Below, in pieces: positions 7,620 through 15,636 of a DNA stretch of 64,000 nucleotides. The notes below the pieces were generated by a model that was given only the letters and a program-made list of their open reading frames with translations, did no database searches and had not been told where the DNA came from. Each line of letters opens with the position of its first letter. Position 1 is the stretch's first letter. Source of the stretch: a virus; IMG/VR virus record IMGVR_UViG_3300020469_003235, positions 1 to 64,000 of that record; one strand, 5' to 3'. The translations under genes and the position numbers were made by a program.

Positions 7620-7648
7620 TTGACAAATCATATTAAATACTGTATACT
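7620..7648 (+). promoter_or_regulatory. Near-consensus sigma70 promoter
   Basis: TTGACA at 7620-7625 and TATACT at 7643-7648 with a 17-nt spacer form a near-perfect housekeeping promoter. It begins directly after the terminator and lies 29 nt before the start codon of the metallopeptidase/VWA gene. Confidence 0.85.
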
Positions 7649-7677
7649 GTAAGTATAAACAATAAGGAATAGGCACT

Positions 7678-8949
7678 ATGACAACAGACGTATTAGAACA
7701 ACAAGAACAAATTGAAATTACAGACGAACTTCGTGCAGAAGTATTAGATCGTATTGTGGTTGCTCGTGTTGGTTTGTTGTTACGCCACCCATTCTTTGGT
7801 AACATGGCTACAAGACTTATTATTAAAGAAGCAAGTGATTGGTGTCCTACTGCCGCAACAGATGGCAGACACTTGTTTTATAGTGTTCCGTTCTTTGCTA
7901 AGATGACTAACAAAGAAGTTGAATTTGTTATTGCACATGAAATACTTCATTGTGTATATGATCATATGACACGTAGAGAAGATAGAGATCCGCAGATACA
8001 TAATATCGCGGCAGACTACATTGTAAACAATACACTTGTTAGAGATAGCATTGGTACAAAGCCTAAAGACATTCCAATTTTCCAAGACTTTAAATATGAC
8101 AACTGGACATCAGAGGCTGTGTATGATGACATCTTTCAAAAGTATGATGAAGAAGAATTAAAACAATTAGGTCAATTACTTGACGAACATATTGACTGGG
8201 ATAAAGAAAATCAAAAGCAAGGTAAAGCACCGTCATCTAAAGGTAGCAAAGGTGGTACTGAAAAACCTTCATACAGTAAAGAAGAACTTAAAAAGATACG
8301 TGACGAAATTAAAGACAGTATGTTACAATCAGCACAGGCGGCTGGTGCAGGTAATATGCCTAAAGAAATTGAACGTATGATTAAGGAACTTACTGAACCT
8401 AAGATGAACTGGAGAGAGTTACTTCAGCAACAGATTCAAAGTACAATTAGAAATGATTATACATTTACTCGTCCTTCACGTAAGGCTTGGCATACAAGTG
8501 CTATCCTTCCAGGACTAAACTTTGATGAAACTATCGACTTGTGTATTGCAATTGACATGTCAGGGTCTATTAGTAATAAACAAGCACAAATATTCCTTTC
8601 AGAGATCAAAGGTATTATGGATCAGTATCAAGACTATAAAATTAAACTATGGTGCTTTGATACAGAGATCTATAATGAACAAGATTTCGATGCTGGCAAT
8701 GATGACTTGCTATCATACAAAGTCGATGGTGGCGGTGGTACAGACTTTATGGCTAACTGGAATTATATGAAAGACAATGATATCCAACCTAAGAAGTTTA
8801 TTATGTTTACAGATGGATATACTTGGGACACATGGGGTGATGAAGATTACTGTGATACAGTATTTGTTATTCACAGTCATCATGATAAAAACTTAGAAGC
8901 ACCATTTGGAGTAACCACACATTATGAAGATGAAACCAAATCCGCTTAA
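7678..8949 (+). CDS. Zinc-metallopeptidase-like / VWA domain protein
   Basis: The 423-residue protein has two parts. The N-terminal half has FVIAHEILHCVYDHMTRRED at about residue 81, a HExxHxxxxH zinc-binding motif of the putative metallopeptidase family usually found with VWA-like domains. A Lys/Gln-rich linker follows (about 175-225). The C-terminal half has CIAIDMSGSISNKQ at about 289, a MIDAS-type metal site, and FIMFTDGYTWDTW at about 372. With the MoxR ATPase directly upstream this forms a MoxR/VWA pair, which in bacteria remodels or activates other proteins. AAGGAATAGG precedes the ATG. The phage target is unknown. Confidence 0.86.
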   Translation: MTTDVLEQQEQIEITDELRAEVLDRIVVARVGLLLRHPFFGNMATRLIIKEASDWCPTAATDGRHLFYSVPFFAKMTNKEVEFVIAHEILHCVYDHMTRREDRDPQIHNIAADYIVNNTLVRDSIGTKPKDIPIFQDFKYDNWTSEAVYDDIFQKYDEEELKQLGQLLDEHIDWDKENQKQGKAPSSKGSKGGTEKPSYSKEELKKIRDEIKDSMLQSAQAAGAGNMPKEIERMIKELTEPKMNWRELLQQQIQSTIRNDYTFTRPSRKAWHTSAILPGLNFDETIDLCIAIDMSGSISNKQAQIFLSEIKGIMDQYQDYKIKLWCFDTEIYNEQDFDAGNDDLLSYKVDGGGGTDFMANWNYMKDNDIQPKKFIMFTDGYTWDTWGDEDYCDTVFVIHSHHDKNLEAPFGVTTHYEDETKSA

Positions 8950-9199
8950 CTTTTTTGATATTAGAAAATTGGATTACCCAGGCTCGCATTTAGAGTACAT
9001 GGAAATAAGTCCAAATTATAATATAGAAAAGGCAATTAGTAATTGGATAATGGCGAACTTAAAAAGTCGCTTTTATGTAGGCAAAAACCTTACCGTAAAT
9101 GAAGGCAATGAAATGACAAGTAAACTCAAAATTGGATTTGAAGATCCAAAAGAGTTATCGTATTTCGCTTTGGCATGCCCCCATTTGAAATACAAATAA
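8924..9199 (+). CDS. Hypothetical protein (91 aa)
   Basis: The gene overlaps the end of the VWA gene by 26 nt if the ATG at 8924 is used, or 20 nt with the ATG at 8930. The product of about 90 residues includes NPLNFFDIRKLDYPGSHLEY and KIGFEDPKELSYFALACPH. No membrane segment or known motif is visible. Overlap with the VWA gene implies it is translated from the same message. Confidence 0.65.
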   Translation: MKMKPNPLNFFDIRKLDYPGSHLEYMEISPNYNIEKAISNWIMANLKSRFYVGKNLTVNEGNEMTSKLKIGFEDPKELSYFALACPHLKYK

Positions 9200-9214
9200 G
9201 TAATTAAGTATATA
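9185..9214 (+). promoter_or_regulatory. Possible sigma70 promoter
   Basis: TTGAAA (9185-9190) and TATATA (9209-9214) are 18 nt apart, at the end of the preceding gene and 31 nt before the ATG at 9245. The match is weaker than the other three promoters. Confidence 0.4.
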
Positions 9215-9244
9215 CATTATTAAAAGTTAACAAAGGAGAAGACA

Positions 9245-9589
9245 ATGTCTGATACAAATAAAGCAACGGCATCACCTGAAGCACCGGCAACGGCACCAGC
9301 GACAGGCGGTCCAGTAGATCTAACAGTTCAAGATCTCAATACAATTAGAACTGTAATTGATATCGCTACACAACGTGGCGCCTTCAAAGCAAATGAATTA
9401 CAAGCAGTTGGAACAACTTACAATAAGTTAGATATGTTCCTTCAGCAAGTACAAAAAGCTCAACAAGATCAAAACGCACCAGCAACACCAGAGGGAGTTC
9501 CAGCAACGGCACAACCTATTAGTGGAGCAGACGCGGCGGCGGCAATGAGCGGAGAAGTTCCTGCTACTGCAACAATGGAGAAAAAATAA
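9245..9589 (+). CDS. Ala/Pro-rich conserved-looking protein (114 aa)
   Basis: AAAGGAGAAGACA gives a strong ribosome site before the ATG. The 114-residue protein has disordered Ala/Thr/Pro-rich ends and a compact helical core at about residues 24-72: DLTVQDLNTIRTVIDIATQR, then GAFKANELQAVGTTYNKLDM. This core resembles a small protein widespread in marine T4-like phages, of unknown role. The stop and next start overlap by 1 nt. Confidence 0.72.
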   Translation: MSDTNKATASPEAPATAPATGGPVDLTVQDLNTIRTVIDIATQRGAFKANELQAVGTTYNKLDMFLQQVQKAQQDQNAPATPEGVPATAQPISGADAAAAMSGEVPATATMEKK

Positions 9590-10188
9590 TGGCTATTAAG
9601 CATATTGGTAAATTAAAATCAAATAAAAGAAAGGTGGCTGTAGCATACAGAACCCTTCCTAATGATCCAGAACATGCATTAATTGTGTCAACTGAAAACT
9701 TAACTGATTCAGATCACGATGTATTAATGCAGTTGGTAGAATCACCGTCTGGACAAGACGCAGGTGAACTTGCAGAAGCAATGGCACGTACACGTTTAAG
9801 TGACGGTAGTGTTATGTTAGCACGTTTCCACTCAACAGGTAAACTAATGAGAGTACCGACAGCAGACGTAGACATGATGCCTACTAACACTGACACAATT
9901 AATCTTGCTGAATTAAACAAGGTTATTGCAGAACAAAAAGGTGTTAGCATTGCTGACTTGGCTCTTAAAGACGATACACAGCCACTTGCAACTGCTACGG
10001 CAACTACTGCACCAGCAAGTACACCGTCTAATGAAGCAACGGCGGCACCAGCAAGTGCTGACGGTGTAATGAGTGACGAAGACCTTGCAAAATCTTACAG
10101 ATCACAAGCAGACCGTTTAAGTAAAGAAGCGGCTCAGTTAAGGCGTGATGCTGAAGACTTGGTTCCGACCAAAAAGAAAAAAGCATAG
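9589..10188 (+). CDS. Hypothetical protein with Ala/Thr-rich linker (199 aa)
   Basis: The 199-residue protein has three parts: an N-terminal domain (about 1-85; VAVAYRTLPNDPEHALIVST), a low-complexity Ala/Thr/Pro stretch at about 132-158, and a charged C-terminal coiled segment ending in LVPTKKKKA. It is translationally coupled to the previous gene. It looks like a conserved phage protein of the pre-structural region, but no function can be assigned. Confidence 0.7.
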   Translation: MAIKHIGKLKSNKRKVAVAYRTLPNDPEHALIVSTENLTDSDHDVLMQLVESPSGQDAGELAEAMARTRLSDGSVMLARFHSTGKLMRVPTADVDMMPTNTDTINLAELNKVIAEQKGVSIADLALKDDTQPLATATATTAPASTPSNEATAAPASADGVMSDEDLAKSYRSQADRLSKEAAQLRRDAEDLVPTKKKKA

Positions 10189-10195
10189 ACTAACT

Positions 10196-10516
10196 ATGCC
10201 GAGGAAGAAACTGCTTAAACTTCCTGCAGACGTTATCAAACATTGGCCTGAAGTATTCGAGGGCATAGAAGTAAAAACTATACCACTCGAATACCTTCAG
10301 CACATTGAAGTAACGTTCAGCAATAGGAAAAAATGGTTCATTGAATGTACACCTCAACTTAGCCAAAAGCGGTTTGAGAAGGATATTCGCGAACTATTCG
10401 ACGAATACGGAGATAAAATCCGTAATGTAGACTTTGCTGTAGATAGTGCAAAAATCAAACAAGATGTGCAAAAAGGTACTAAAAGCCTGTTCAAAAAAGC
10501 ACGGTTCAAGAAATAA
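10196..10516 (+). CDS. Basic hypothetical protein (106 aa)
   Basis: I chose the ATG at 10196 (MPRKKLLKLPADVIKHWPEV); the upstream open part of the frame overlaps the previous gene and reads as noise. The 106-residue protein is Lys-rich and ends KSLFKKARFKK. The central segment IEVTFSNRKKWFIECTP suggests a small alpha/beta fold, possibly nucleic-acid or virion associated. It is the last gene before the late-promoter repeat. Confidence 0.7.
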   Translation: MPRKKLLKLPADVIKHWPEVFEGIEVKTIPLEYLQHIEVTFSNRKKWFIECTPQLSQKRFEKDIRELFDEYGDKIRNVDFAVDSAKIKQDVQKGTKSLFKKARFKK

Positions 10517-10520
10517 ATAC
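10513..10520 (+). promoter_or_regulatory. Late-promoter motif ATAAATAC (unit 1)
   Basis: AATAAATAC is the first of two copies upstream of the plus-strand tail-fibre-like gene. It matches the T4 late -10 element TATAAATA in six or seven of eight positions. Confidence 0.6.
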
Positions 10521-10545
10521 ATTATAGCAAAACAAATGGTATTGG

Positions 10546-10553
10546 ATAAATAC
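10546..10553 (+). promoter_or_regulatory. Late-promoter motif ATAAATAC (unit 2)
   Basis: GATAAATACTAATA is the second copy, 31 nt before the start codon. GGAGTAGGTAAGT between it and the ATG contains the ribosome site. Confidence 0.65.
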
Positions 10554-10584
10554 TAATAGCAAAACAAATTTGGAGTAGGTAAGT

Positions 10585-11904
10585 ATGGCACTTAAGATTA
10601 GACGAGGTACAACAGCAGAAAGAGGCGCGATGACTGGCGCTAATCCTGCCCTTGCAGAACCTATTTGGGTAACTGATAAAGTAAACATTAACGGCGAAAA
10701 CGGTACATTATACGTTGGAGACGGAGCGACAAGCGGTGGTATTGCAGTTAACCCACAAATATCATTAAACAAATTAACAGATGTTGATAGTTCTTTAGCA
10801 CCTGCAACAGGACAAGTACTTGCTTGGAATACGTCTAATGCACGTTTTGAAGCGTCTACACTTAACCTTACAACTACTATTGGTGCATTAACAGATGTTG
10901 ATACAACAGGTGTTGTTAATAACAAAATTTTAAAATACAATGCATCTACAACTAACTGGGAAGTAGCAGACGAAGACTTTGCAAGTTTCAACTTTGCTAC
11001 ACAATTATCAGGTAGTAGCATCGACGGTTTAGGTGATGTAAGTACATCAGGTTCAGACGAGCCCACAGCAGGACAATACTTGGTATGGGACAATGCTAAC
11101 TCACAATGGAAGCCAGGAAATTTAGATTTTGGCAGTGCGGCTATTTCAAACTTAAATACTGATCTAAAAGGTTCAGTATTTGGTGATGATTCATCATTAC
11201 TTGTTGATGGTGTTAATAGTATAGTAAGATTGTACAATGGTGTGCTTGACTTTGCTGACAATAGTGATTCAGTTATTTCAAGTACAGGTAACTTTAAAGT
11301 TAGTAACGAATTAGAAGTAAACTCAACAGTACTTGAAGCATTCAACAAAGACGAGTCAACTGCAATTAGAGTTAACGGATTAAACGGTGCAACTGCTGAT
11401 AACATTTCAGGTTTTTCAATTAACGGTTACTACGGTGGCTTTGAAGGCAGTGGTAATGAAGTTAAAATTACAGCAGGTCATTACATTGGTGAATTAAGTG
11501 CATTAGCATTTGATCCAGACTTTGATGGTTCCGGTACCGGAAAGAAAGTTTTTTCATCAACGATCTTATTTAGATCAGACCCAACTGAAACTATTGCAAA
11601 TGATACTGTAAAAGGTCAAATTGAATTTGTAACTAACGCAGGCACAGGTTCTTCACCAGTTCCTAAGATAATGGTATTTGATGCTAAAGGTCAACTTGCA
11701 ATTAATAGAACTGCGGCAAGGTCAACACTTGATATTGATGGTGTTATGACAATGGAACCACAAACGGCGGCTCCAAGTACTCCAGTAATTGGAATGATTG
11801 CAGTTGCTGATAAGACTAATTGGGATCCAGCAAGTTTTAGTGGATCAACTCCTTACCCAGTGTTCTATACAGGCGCGGCGTGGATATCAATGATTGGTGC
11901 TTAA
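10585..11904 (+). CDS. Tail-fibre-like / receptor-binding structural protein
   Basis: The 439-residue protein starts LKIRRGTTAERGAMTGANPA and continues with a VGDGATSGG turn. This N-terminal fold is seen in phage tail fibres and tropism determinants. The rest is beta-rich with repeated LTDVD and ALTDVDTTG / GDVSTSG segments typical of trimeric fibre shafts. A TLDIDG block sits near the end and a YPVFYTGAAWISM tail closes it. It is preceded by a duplicated late promoter and stands alone on the plus strand. Its 3' end overlaps the convergent gene at 11887 by 18 nt. Confidence 0.78.
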   Translation: MALKIRRGTTAERGAMTGANPALAEPIWVTDKVNINGENGTLYVGDGATSGGIAVNPQISLNKLTDVDSSLAPATGQVLAWNTSNARFEASTLNLTTTIGALTDVDTTGVVNNKILKYNASTTNWEVADEDFASFNFATQLSGSSIDGLGDVSTSGSDEPTAGQYLVWDNANSQWKPGNLDFGSAAISNLNTDLKGSVFGDDSSLLVDGVNSIVRLYNGVLDFADNSDSVISSTGNFKVSNELEVNSTVLEAFNKDESTAIRVNGLNGATADNISGFSINGYYGGFEGSGNEVKITAGHYIGELSALAFDPDFDGSGTGKKVFSSTILFRSDPTETIANDTVKGQIEFVTNAGTGSSPVPKIMVFDAKGQLAINRTAARSTLDIDGVMTMEPQTAAPSTPVIGMIAVADKTNWDPASFSGSTPYPVFYTGAAWISMIGA

Positions 11905-12450
11905 TTTCCATTTAGGAAATAAGTTATACAATTCCCAAAAACGTTCAAAGTTAAATTTCCAAACTGACTGTTTGGTATATCTGTAATCCATATCCTTAAC
12001 CTTTTCAACTACACCCATCTTTTCTAATAAAGGAAAATACACTTGGTGTGATTGATTTTGTTTGGCTTCTGGATTCATATTTGTAGTTGAATACAAATCT
12101 CCGTTACGTTCAGTAACAAATTTTATAACAGCAGGATGTAAAAATTGATCAGTGTGATTCTGAAACTTTGTGATAATACTTTTGCCTTTTCCTAATGGTG
12201 GTACAAGTAAACTTGTTCTTCCTGCTCTCCAAGCATTAGGTCCTAATTCATCAAACGTGTGTAATACCTGCGTTCCTACAATTACATCATCTTCATATAA
12301 TAAGAACAAATGCATTTCACGTTCGTTGTTAAAGCAATCAATAAGCATTTCTTGGCTTGCATTATTAATAAAGCCTTTTGCTTCTGCTCTTGCATAATAA
12401 TCTGTTAGGTCGATACCGTTGTGCCAACGTTCTACTTTAAAACTTGACAT
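11887..12450 (-). CDS. Possible GNAT-like acyltransferase
   Basis: The start is taken as the ATG at 12450, which has AAAGGA 11 nt upstream; a GTG at 12471 is possible. The 187-residue protein has a segment MHLFLLYEDDVIVGTQVLHTF followed by AGRTSLLVPPLGKGKSIITK (about 45-95). A beta-strand pair followed by a Q/R-x-x-G-K-G-like turn would fit an acetyl-CoA binding GNAT fold. The rest (NMNPEAKQNQSHQVYFPLLE) is also GNAT-like in order. It is the last gene of the minus-strand island. The assignment is tentative. Confidence 0.5.
   Translation of the reverse strand: MSSFKVERWHNGIDLTDYYARAEAKGFINNASQEMLIDCFNNEREMHLFLLYEDDVIVGTQVLHTFDELGPNAWRAGRTSLLVPPLGKGKSIITKFQNHTDQFLHPAVIKFVTERNGDLYSTTNMNPEAKQNQSHQVYFPLLEKMGVVEKVKDMDYRYTKQSVWKFNFERFWELYNLFPKWKLSTNH
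11904..11920. terminator. Possible bidirectional hairpin at convergent ends
   Basis: ATTTCC (11904-11909) and GGAAAT (11915-11920) can pair around a five-base loop where the fibre gene and the minus-strand gene converge. The stem is short and AT-rich, and it lies inside the coding end of the minus-strand gene, so support is weak. Confidence 0.3.
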
Positions 12451-13891
12451 GTGTATAATTTCCTTTGACACTATCGTTTAGATCAATACCACAGTAGTCG
12501 TGTCCATAAACTACAAGGTTGTTTATTCTATGTTTAAACTTTGTATAATTCTTTTCAAGTTCTTCTGGTTCTATATTCCATTGAAGCATTTCACTTGACC
12601 ATATGTTTGTAGTCCACAACACCTTAGTACCATGTAGACTATCAATTACATCGAACAGTTTATCACTGTCTTGTACAATATCAATTATATGAAACTCATG
12701 TTTTAATTCTCTATACCTTGCCCATAGTCTTTGAAAAGCAAGGCTTCCGCCGAAGTCTTTTAGTTCTTGTTCCCAGAATTCTTTATAGTTAGCACGGTAA
12801 GTACTGCTGAAGTTATAAGTTAAATCATGTTCTAAGAGCCATTTATCCAAGTCATAACCGTCCCAAGTTTCTAATAAATGCTTCTTATAGTTTAAACTTG
12901 CTTCGCACCAATCAAAGTAATGTACTGTAGTACCTCTATGAAATCCGTTTGCATTTAGTATTGCAAGTGGTTTAAATCCTGCGGCCGCACTAAACAAATG
13001 ATCTATAAGTGTACTTGTACGTACACCTTCTCCACTTAATCTTTCTGTATTAAAAGCATACACTCTGTTCTTTTCTATTTCTTCTTGGTATCCTAATTTA
13101 CGTATCCATGCTCGTTGACTGTAATTTAATTGATCAACAAGTTTGTCATTAGTTTTATCTAACCATACCTTTTCAAGTATTTCAGGTTTGTTGTAAGGAT
13201 ATAAAAATACTTTACATTCTCGCATATCATTATCAAGATTCTCAATAGTAATATTATTTTCTGCGGCAAGATGTATCCAGTTACTTCCATCAGCAGTAAT
13301 AGTGCTATGTGTATAACCTTCTGCACCTTTTACCCACTTAGGTGTGTATTCGCTATGAATCTTTTCTTTACTATATTCTACATTACGATATTCTCTGGGT
13401 CTATCAGTAAACACACCAAGTTCATCAAACTCTGGTTTACCTAATTCAACCCATTTACTTAAATTTACAAACAAGTATTGTCTATGCAATCCAGGATAAG
13501 CGTCTTTAGTTAGATAATGATGTTGTCCTTGCTTGTCCATAATATGTCCAACTACAAAAAACTGCGGATTGTTTTGTGCATATGCAACACTTTTCTGCAC
13601 TAAACTTGGACCTCTATACAATAATAATCCTTGGCAAGCAACCATGCAATACTTTTTATCTTGTGCGATTGCGTTTTCTAATATTTGACTTACAGTTGTA
13701 TAACGCCCTACGTATGAACACAAGTTCATTTTAATCATTCTATTAATATAGAAGTAAGTCATATCGAATGTGCGTTTAGCAACAAAGTCGTTATCAATAT
13801 CTCTGGAGATATCTAATATACCTATACCAACCTCGTTATTAGAATTTAGATCTTCGTAATATCGATCAACTGAAAGACTATTCCAATCCAT
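12437..13891 (-). CDS. Large protein of unknown function (484 aa)
   Basis: The 484-residue soluble protein overlaps both neighbours. Features seen: an N-terminal segment VGIGILDISRDIDNDFVAKR, a stretch CMVACQGLLLYRG, PHQ-free sections rich in Trp and Tyr, and a C-terminal half with AILNANGFHRGTTVHYFDWC. The last resembles a Rossmann-like beta-alpha entry, followed by FDVIDSLHGTKVLWTTNIW. The second half could be a nucleotide-binding or glycosyltransferase-type fold, but no catalytic motif is secure. It is probably cotranscribed with the aspartyl-hydroxylase-like gene upstream. Confidence 0.65.
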   Translation of the reverse strand: MDWNSLSVDRYYEDLNSNNEVGIGILDISRDIDNDFVAKRTFDMTYFYINRMIKMNLCSYVGRYTTVSQILENAIAQDKKYCMVACQGLLLYRGPSLVQKSVAYAQNNPQFFVVGHIMDKQGQHHYLTKDAYPGLHRQYLFVNLSKWVELGKPEFDELGVFTDRPREYRNVEYSKEKIHSEYTPKWVKGAEGYTHSTITADGSNWIHLAAENNITIENLDNDMRECKVFLYPYNKPEILEKVWLDKTNDKLVDQLNYSQRAWIRKLGYQEEIEKNRVYAFNTERLSGEGVRTSTLIDHLFSAAAGFKPLAILNANGFHRGTTVHYFDWCEASLNYKKHLLETWDGYDLDKWLLEHDLTYNFSSTYRANYKEFWEQELKDFGGSLAFQRLWARYRELKHEFHIIDIVQDSDKLFDVIDSLHGTKVLWTTNIWSSEMLQWNIEPEELEKNYTKFKHRINNLVVYGHDYCGIDLNDSVKGNYTHVKF

Positions 13892-14600
13892 CGAGTGTTC
13901 TCCTATTAGTATAGAAACTTTTTCTTAACGTATAAAACATATCTCTTGTACGTCTACCAAGTTCATAATGTATTATCATATGTATTCTTGGTTTGTCGCT
14001 ACGATTCCAAACACTATGTACGTTGCTAATGTCCATTAAAAATGCACTACCGCTGTCTTTAAAAGGAACAATACCTTTGTCTTTAAAAATAAAAGTACAA
14101 TCTTCTGGATTGTTTAAACTAATGTTACAAACACTTAAACGTTTTTCTTCGTCTTTACGATCTTGATGTGGAAGTATATACCCGCCCGGTTCAAGTAACA
14201 TAAATCTTACACGGTTTAAAAACTCTGCAGGCCATACATCTGTTAAAAACTTTTTAGTGACAGGACATTCGTCTGCTACCCAAGTCCAATCTAATTCTTT
14301 AAGTACTTTATCACGTTCACCATATTGACTTAAACTTTGTGTATCTTCATTAAGTCCATGTAGTGTTAGACTCTTCCAACCCTTGCCGTATGAATCTTCT
14401 CTATGACTATGAAACTTATCAGCAAGTGCCTCTGCTTCTTTGTGCATTTCTTTCCAAGGCTGATTATCTAAAGCACTAAGATGAAAGTATCCCCAACCAC
14501 TTTCTGTAACTAACCACTTAGGATCAAATGTGTCTGGGTATAATTCTTGCTTCAGGATGCCATGCTCGTTATGGTATTTTTCTAATTCCTGCATACTCAT
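13878..14600 (-). CDS. Aspartyl/asparaginyl beta-hydroxylase-like 2OG oxygenase
   Basis: The start is taken at 14600 (MSMQELEKYHNEHG), with AGGT seven nt upstream; the longer frame runs into the divergent radical-SAM gene. The 240-residue protein contains RVRFMLLEPGGYILPHQDRK at about residues 128-147 and SNVHSVWNRSDKPRIHMIIH at about 190-210. H-x-D, the distal His and the following Arg are the iron and 2-oxoglutarate ligands of the aspartyl/asparaginyl hydroxylase family. A substrate is unknown; hydroxylation of an amino-acid side chain or of a carbohydrate precursor would fit the setting. Confidence 0.78.
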   Translation of the reverse strand: MSMQELEKYHNEHGILKQELYPDTFDPKWLVTESGWGYFHLSALDNQPWKEMHKEAEALADKFHSHREDSYGKGWKSLTLHGLNEDTQSLSQYGERDKVLKELDWTWVADECPVTKKFLTDVWPAEFLNRVRFMLLEPGGYILPHQDRKDEEKRLSVCNISLNNPEDCTFIFKDKGIVPFKDSGSAFLMDISNVHSVWNRSDKPRIHMIIHYELGRRTRDMFYTLRKSFYTNRRTLDGLE

Positions 14601-14607
14601 ATTTACC

Positions 14608-14636
14608 TGCCAGACACCGTTATGTGCTCTTATAAT
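14608..14636 (+). promoter_or_regulatory. Possible promoter between divergent genes
   Basis: TATAAT at 14631-14636 lies in the 49-bp gap between the hydroxylase-like gene and the first radical-SAM gene, with a poor -35 match about 17 nt upstream. GGTAAATACTA, similar to the late motif, directly precedes the ATG at 14650. Which of the two is used cannot be told. Confidence 0.35.
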
Positions 14637-14649
14637 GGCGGTAAATACT

Positions 14650-15636
14650 ATGATGCCATTCTTACGAAAACAGGACCTTAAGACGTTAGTTGTAGACTTC
14701 ACAAGCCATTGTAATGCTATGTGTGGTAATTGCTCACGGAACATTGACGGCATAACTGTCAATCCAAATATGCCCTTAGGACACATGACTATGGACACTT
14801 GGAGAAATATTGTTGACAATGCTAAAGGTGTAGAAGAAATAATTTTTAATGGTGCATATGGTGATCCTATTATGAATCCTAATTTACCTTTTGCATTAGA
14901 GTATGCAAGAAAATTAAAATGTAAAATTATGATTCACACTAATGGTGGTATAGGTAAACCTAATTTGTATAGAATGTTAGCACAGAACTTACGCAGATTC
15001 CCTCAAGCAGTTATTACATTTAGTATAGACGGCTTAGAAGATACTAATCATTTATATAGACGACATGTTATATGGAAAAATATTATGGCTAATGCAAGTG
15101 CGTTTATAGATGCAGGTGGTATTGCACGTTGGCGTATGCTTGTGTTTGAACATAACAAACACCAAATAGAAGAGTGTGAACAACTATCTAAGGACATGGG
15201 TTTTAAAGTTTTTGATATTAACGGCGGTTATACTTTTACTGCTATTGATAGTGTTGTCAATGAAGCAGTAGAAAACTTTAAAGCAACTAAGAAAGAACAA
15301 GCACGTACTATTGCATACGATACAAGTAAATTAGATAATGTAAATCGTGTAAAAGGTTTAATTGAAAAAGGGTTTGACAAAGGCTGTATTACTTGCAAAT
15401 GGAAGAAAAAACAAAAGGTACAAATAAGTCATACTGGAGAAGTATTTCCTTGTTGTTATTTGTTAAGTGATCGTTATGCTAAAAATCCTGACAGTCCGTA
15501 TGCACAAGAATGTAATAGTGTAGAATGGCCTAATGTTAATAAGATTCCGTTAGAAGAAATTATCGAAAGTGATACATTAAATTATCCCAGTGATAATAGA
15601 TTTAAAATATGTGAGGTAACCTGCGGTGAAGTGTAA
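14650..15636 (+). CDS. Radical SAM protein with C-terminal SPASM-like Cys cluster (class A)
   Basis: The start is at the ATG at 14650 (a second ATG follows at 14653). The 328-residue protein has DFTSHCNAMCGNCSRN (CxxxCxxC, about residues 17-32), FNGAYGDPIMNP where GDP takes the place of the usual GGE, and SIDGLEDTNHLYRR in the core. The C-terminal region has GCITCKWKKKQ, GEVFPCCYLL and FKICEVTCG, Cys groups expected to bind auxiliary 4Fe-4S clusters as in SPASM proteins. The closest relative in the window is the protein at 21757-22755. Such enzymes modify peptides or small molecules; the substrate is unknown. Confidence 0.86.
   Translation: MMPFLRKQDLKTLVVDFTSHCNAMCGNCSRNIDGITVNPNMPLGHMTMDTWRNIVDNAKGVEEIIFNGAYGDPIMNPNLPFALEYARKLKCKIMIHTNGGIGKPNLYRMLAQNLRRFPQAVITFSIDGLEDTNHLYRRHVIWKNIMANASAFIDAGGIARWRMLVFEHNKHQIEECEQLSKDMGFKVFDINGGYTFTAIDSVVNEAVENFKATKKEQARTIAYDTSKLDNVNRVKGLIEKGFDKGCITCKWKKKQKVQISHTGEVFPCCYLLSDRYAKNPDSPYAQECNSVEWPNVNKIPLEEIIESDTLNYPSDNRFKICEVTCGEV

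Larger units (their letters stand above)
10513..10569 (+). repeat. Tandem direct repeat carrying two late-promoter motifs
   Basis: Two nearly identical units of 24-25 bp (10513-10537 and 10546-10569), each ATAAATAC then TATAGC or TAATAGC then AAAACAAAT, are spaced 33 bp apart. They occupy almost the whole gap ahead of the tail-fibre-like gene at 10585. Each unit contains the ATAAATAC element that also precedes structural operons on the other strand, so this is probably a duplicated late promoter. Confidence 0.75.

Noticed and set aside
10506-11405. Open 299-aa minus-strand frame
   Set aside because: It is entirely antisense to the fibre-like gene at 10585; its Leu/Ser/Val-rich sequence has no motif and comes from the regular codon pattern of the opposite gene.
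12451-12471. GTG start at 12471 for the GNAT-like gene
   Set aside because: The ATG at 12450 has an AAAGGA ribosome site and less overlap with the neighbour, so it was preferred.
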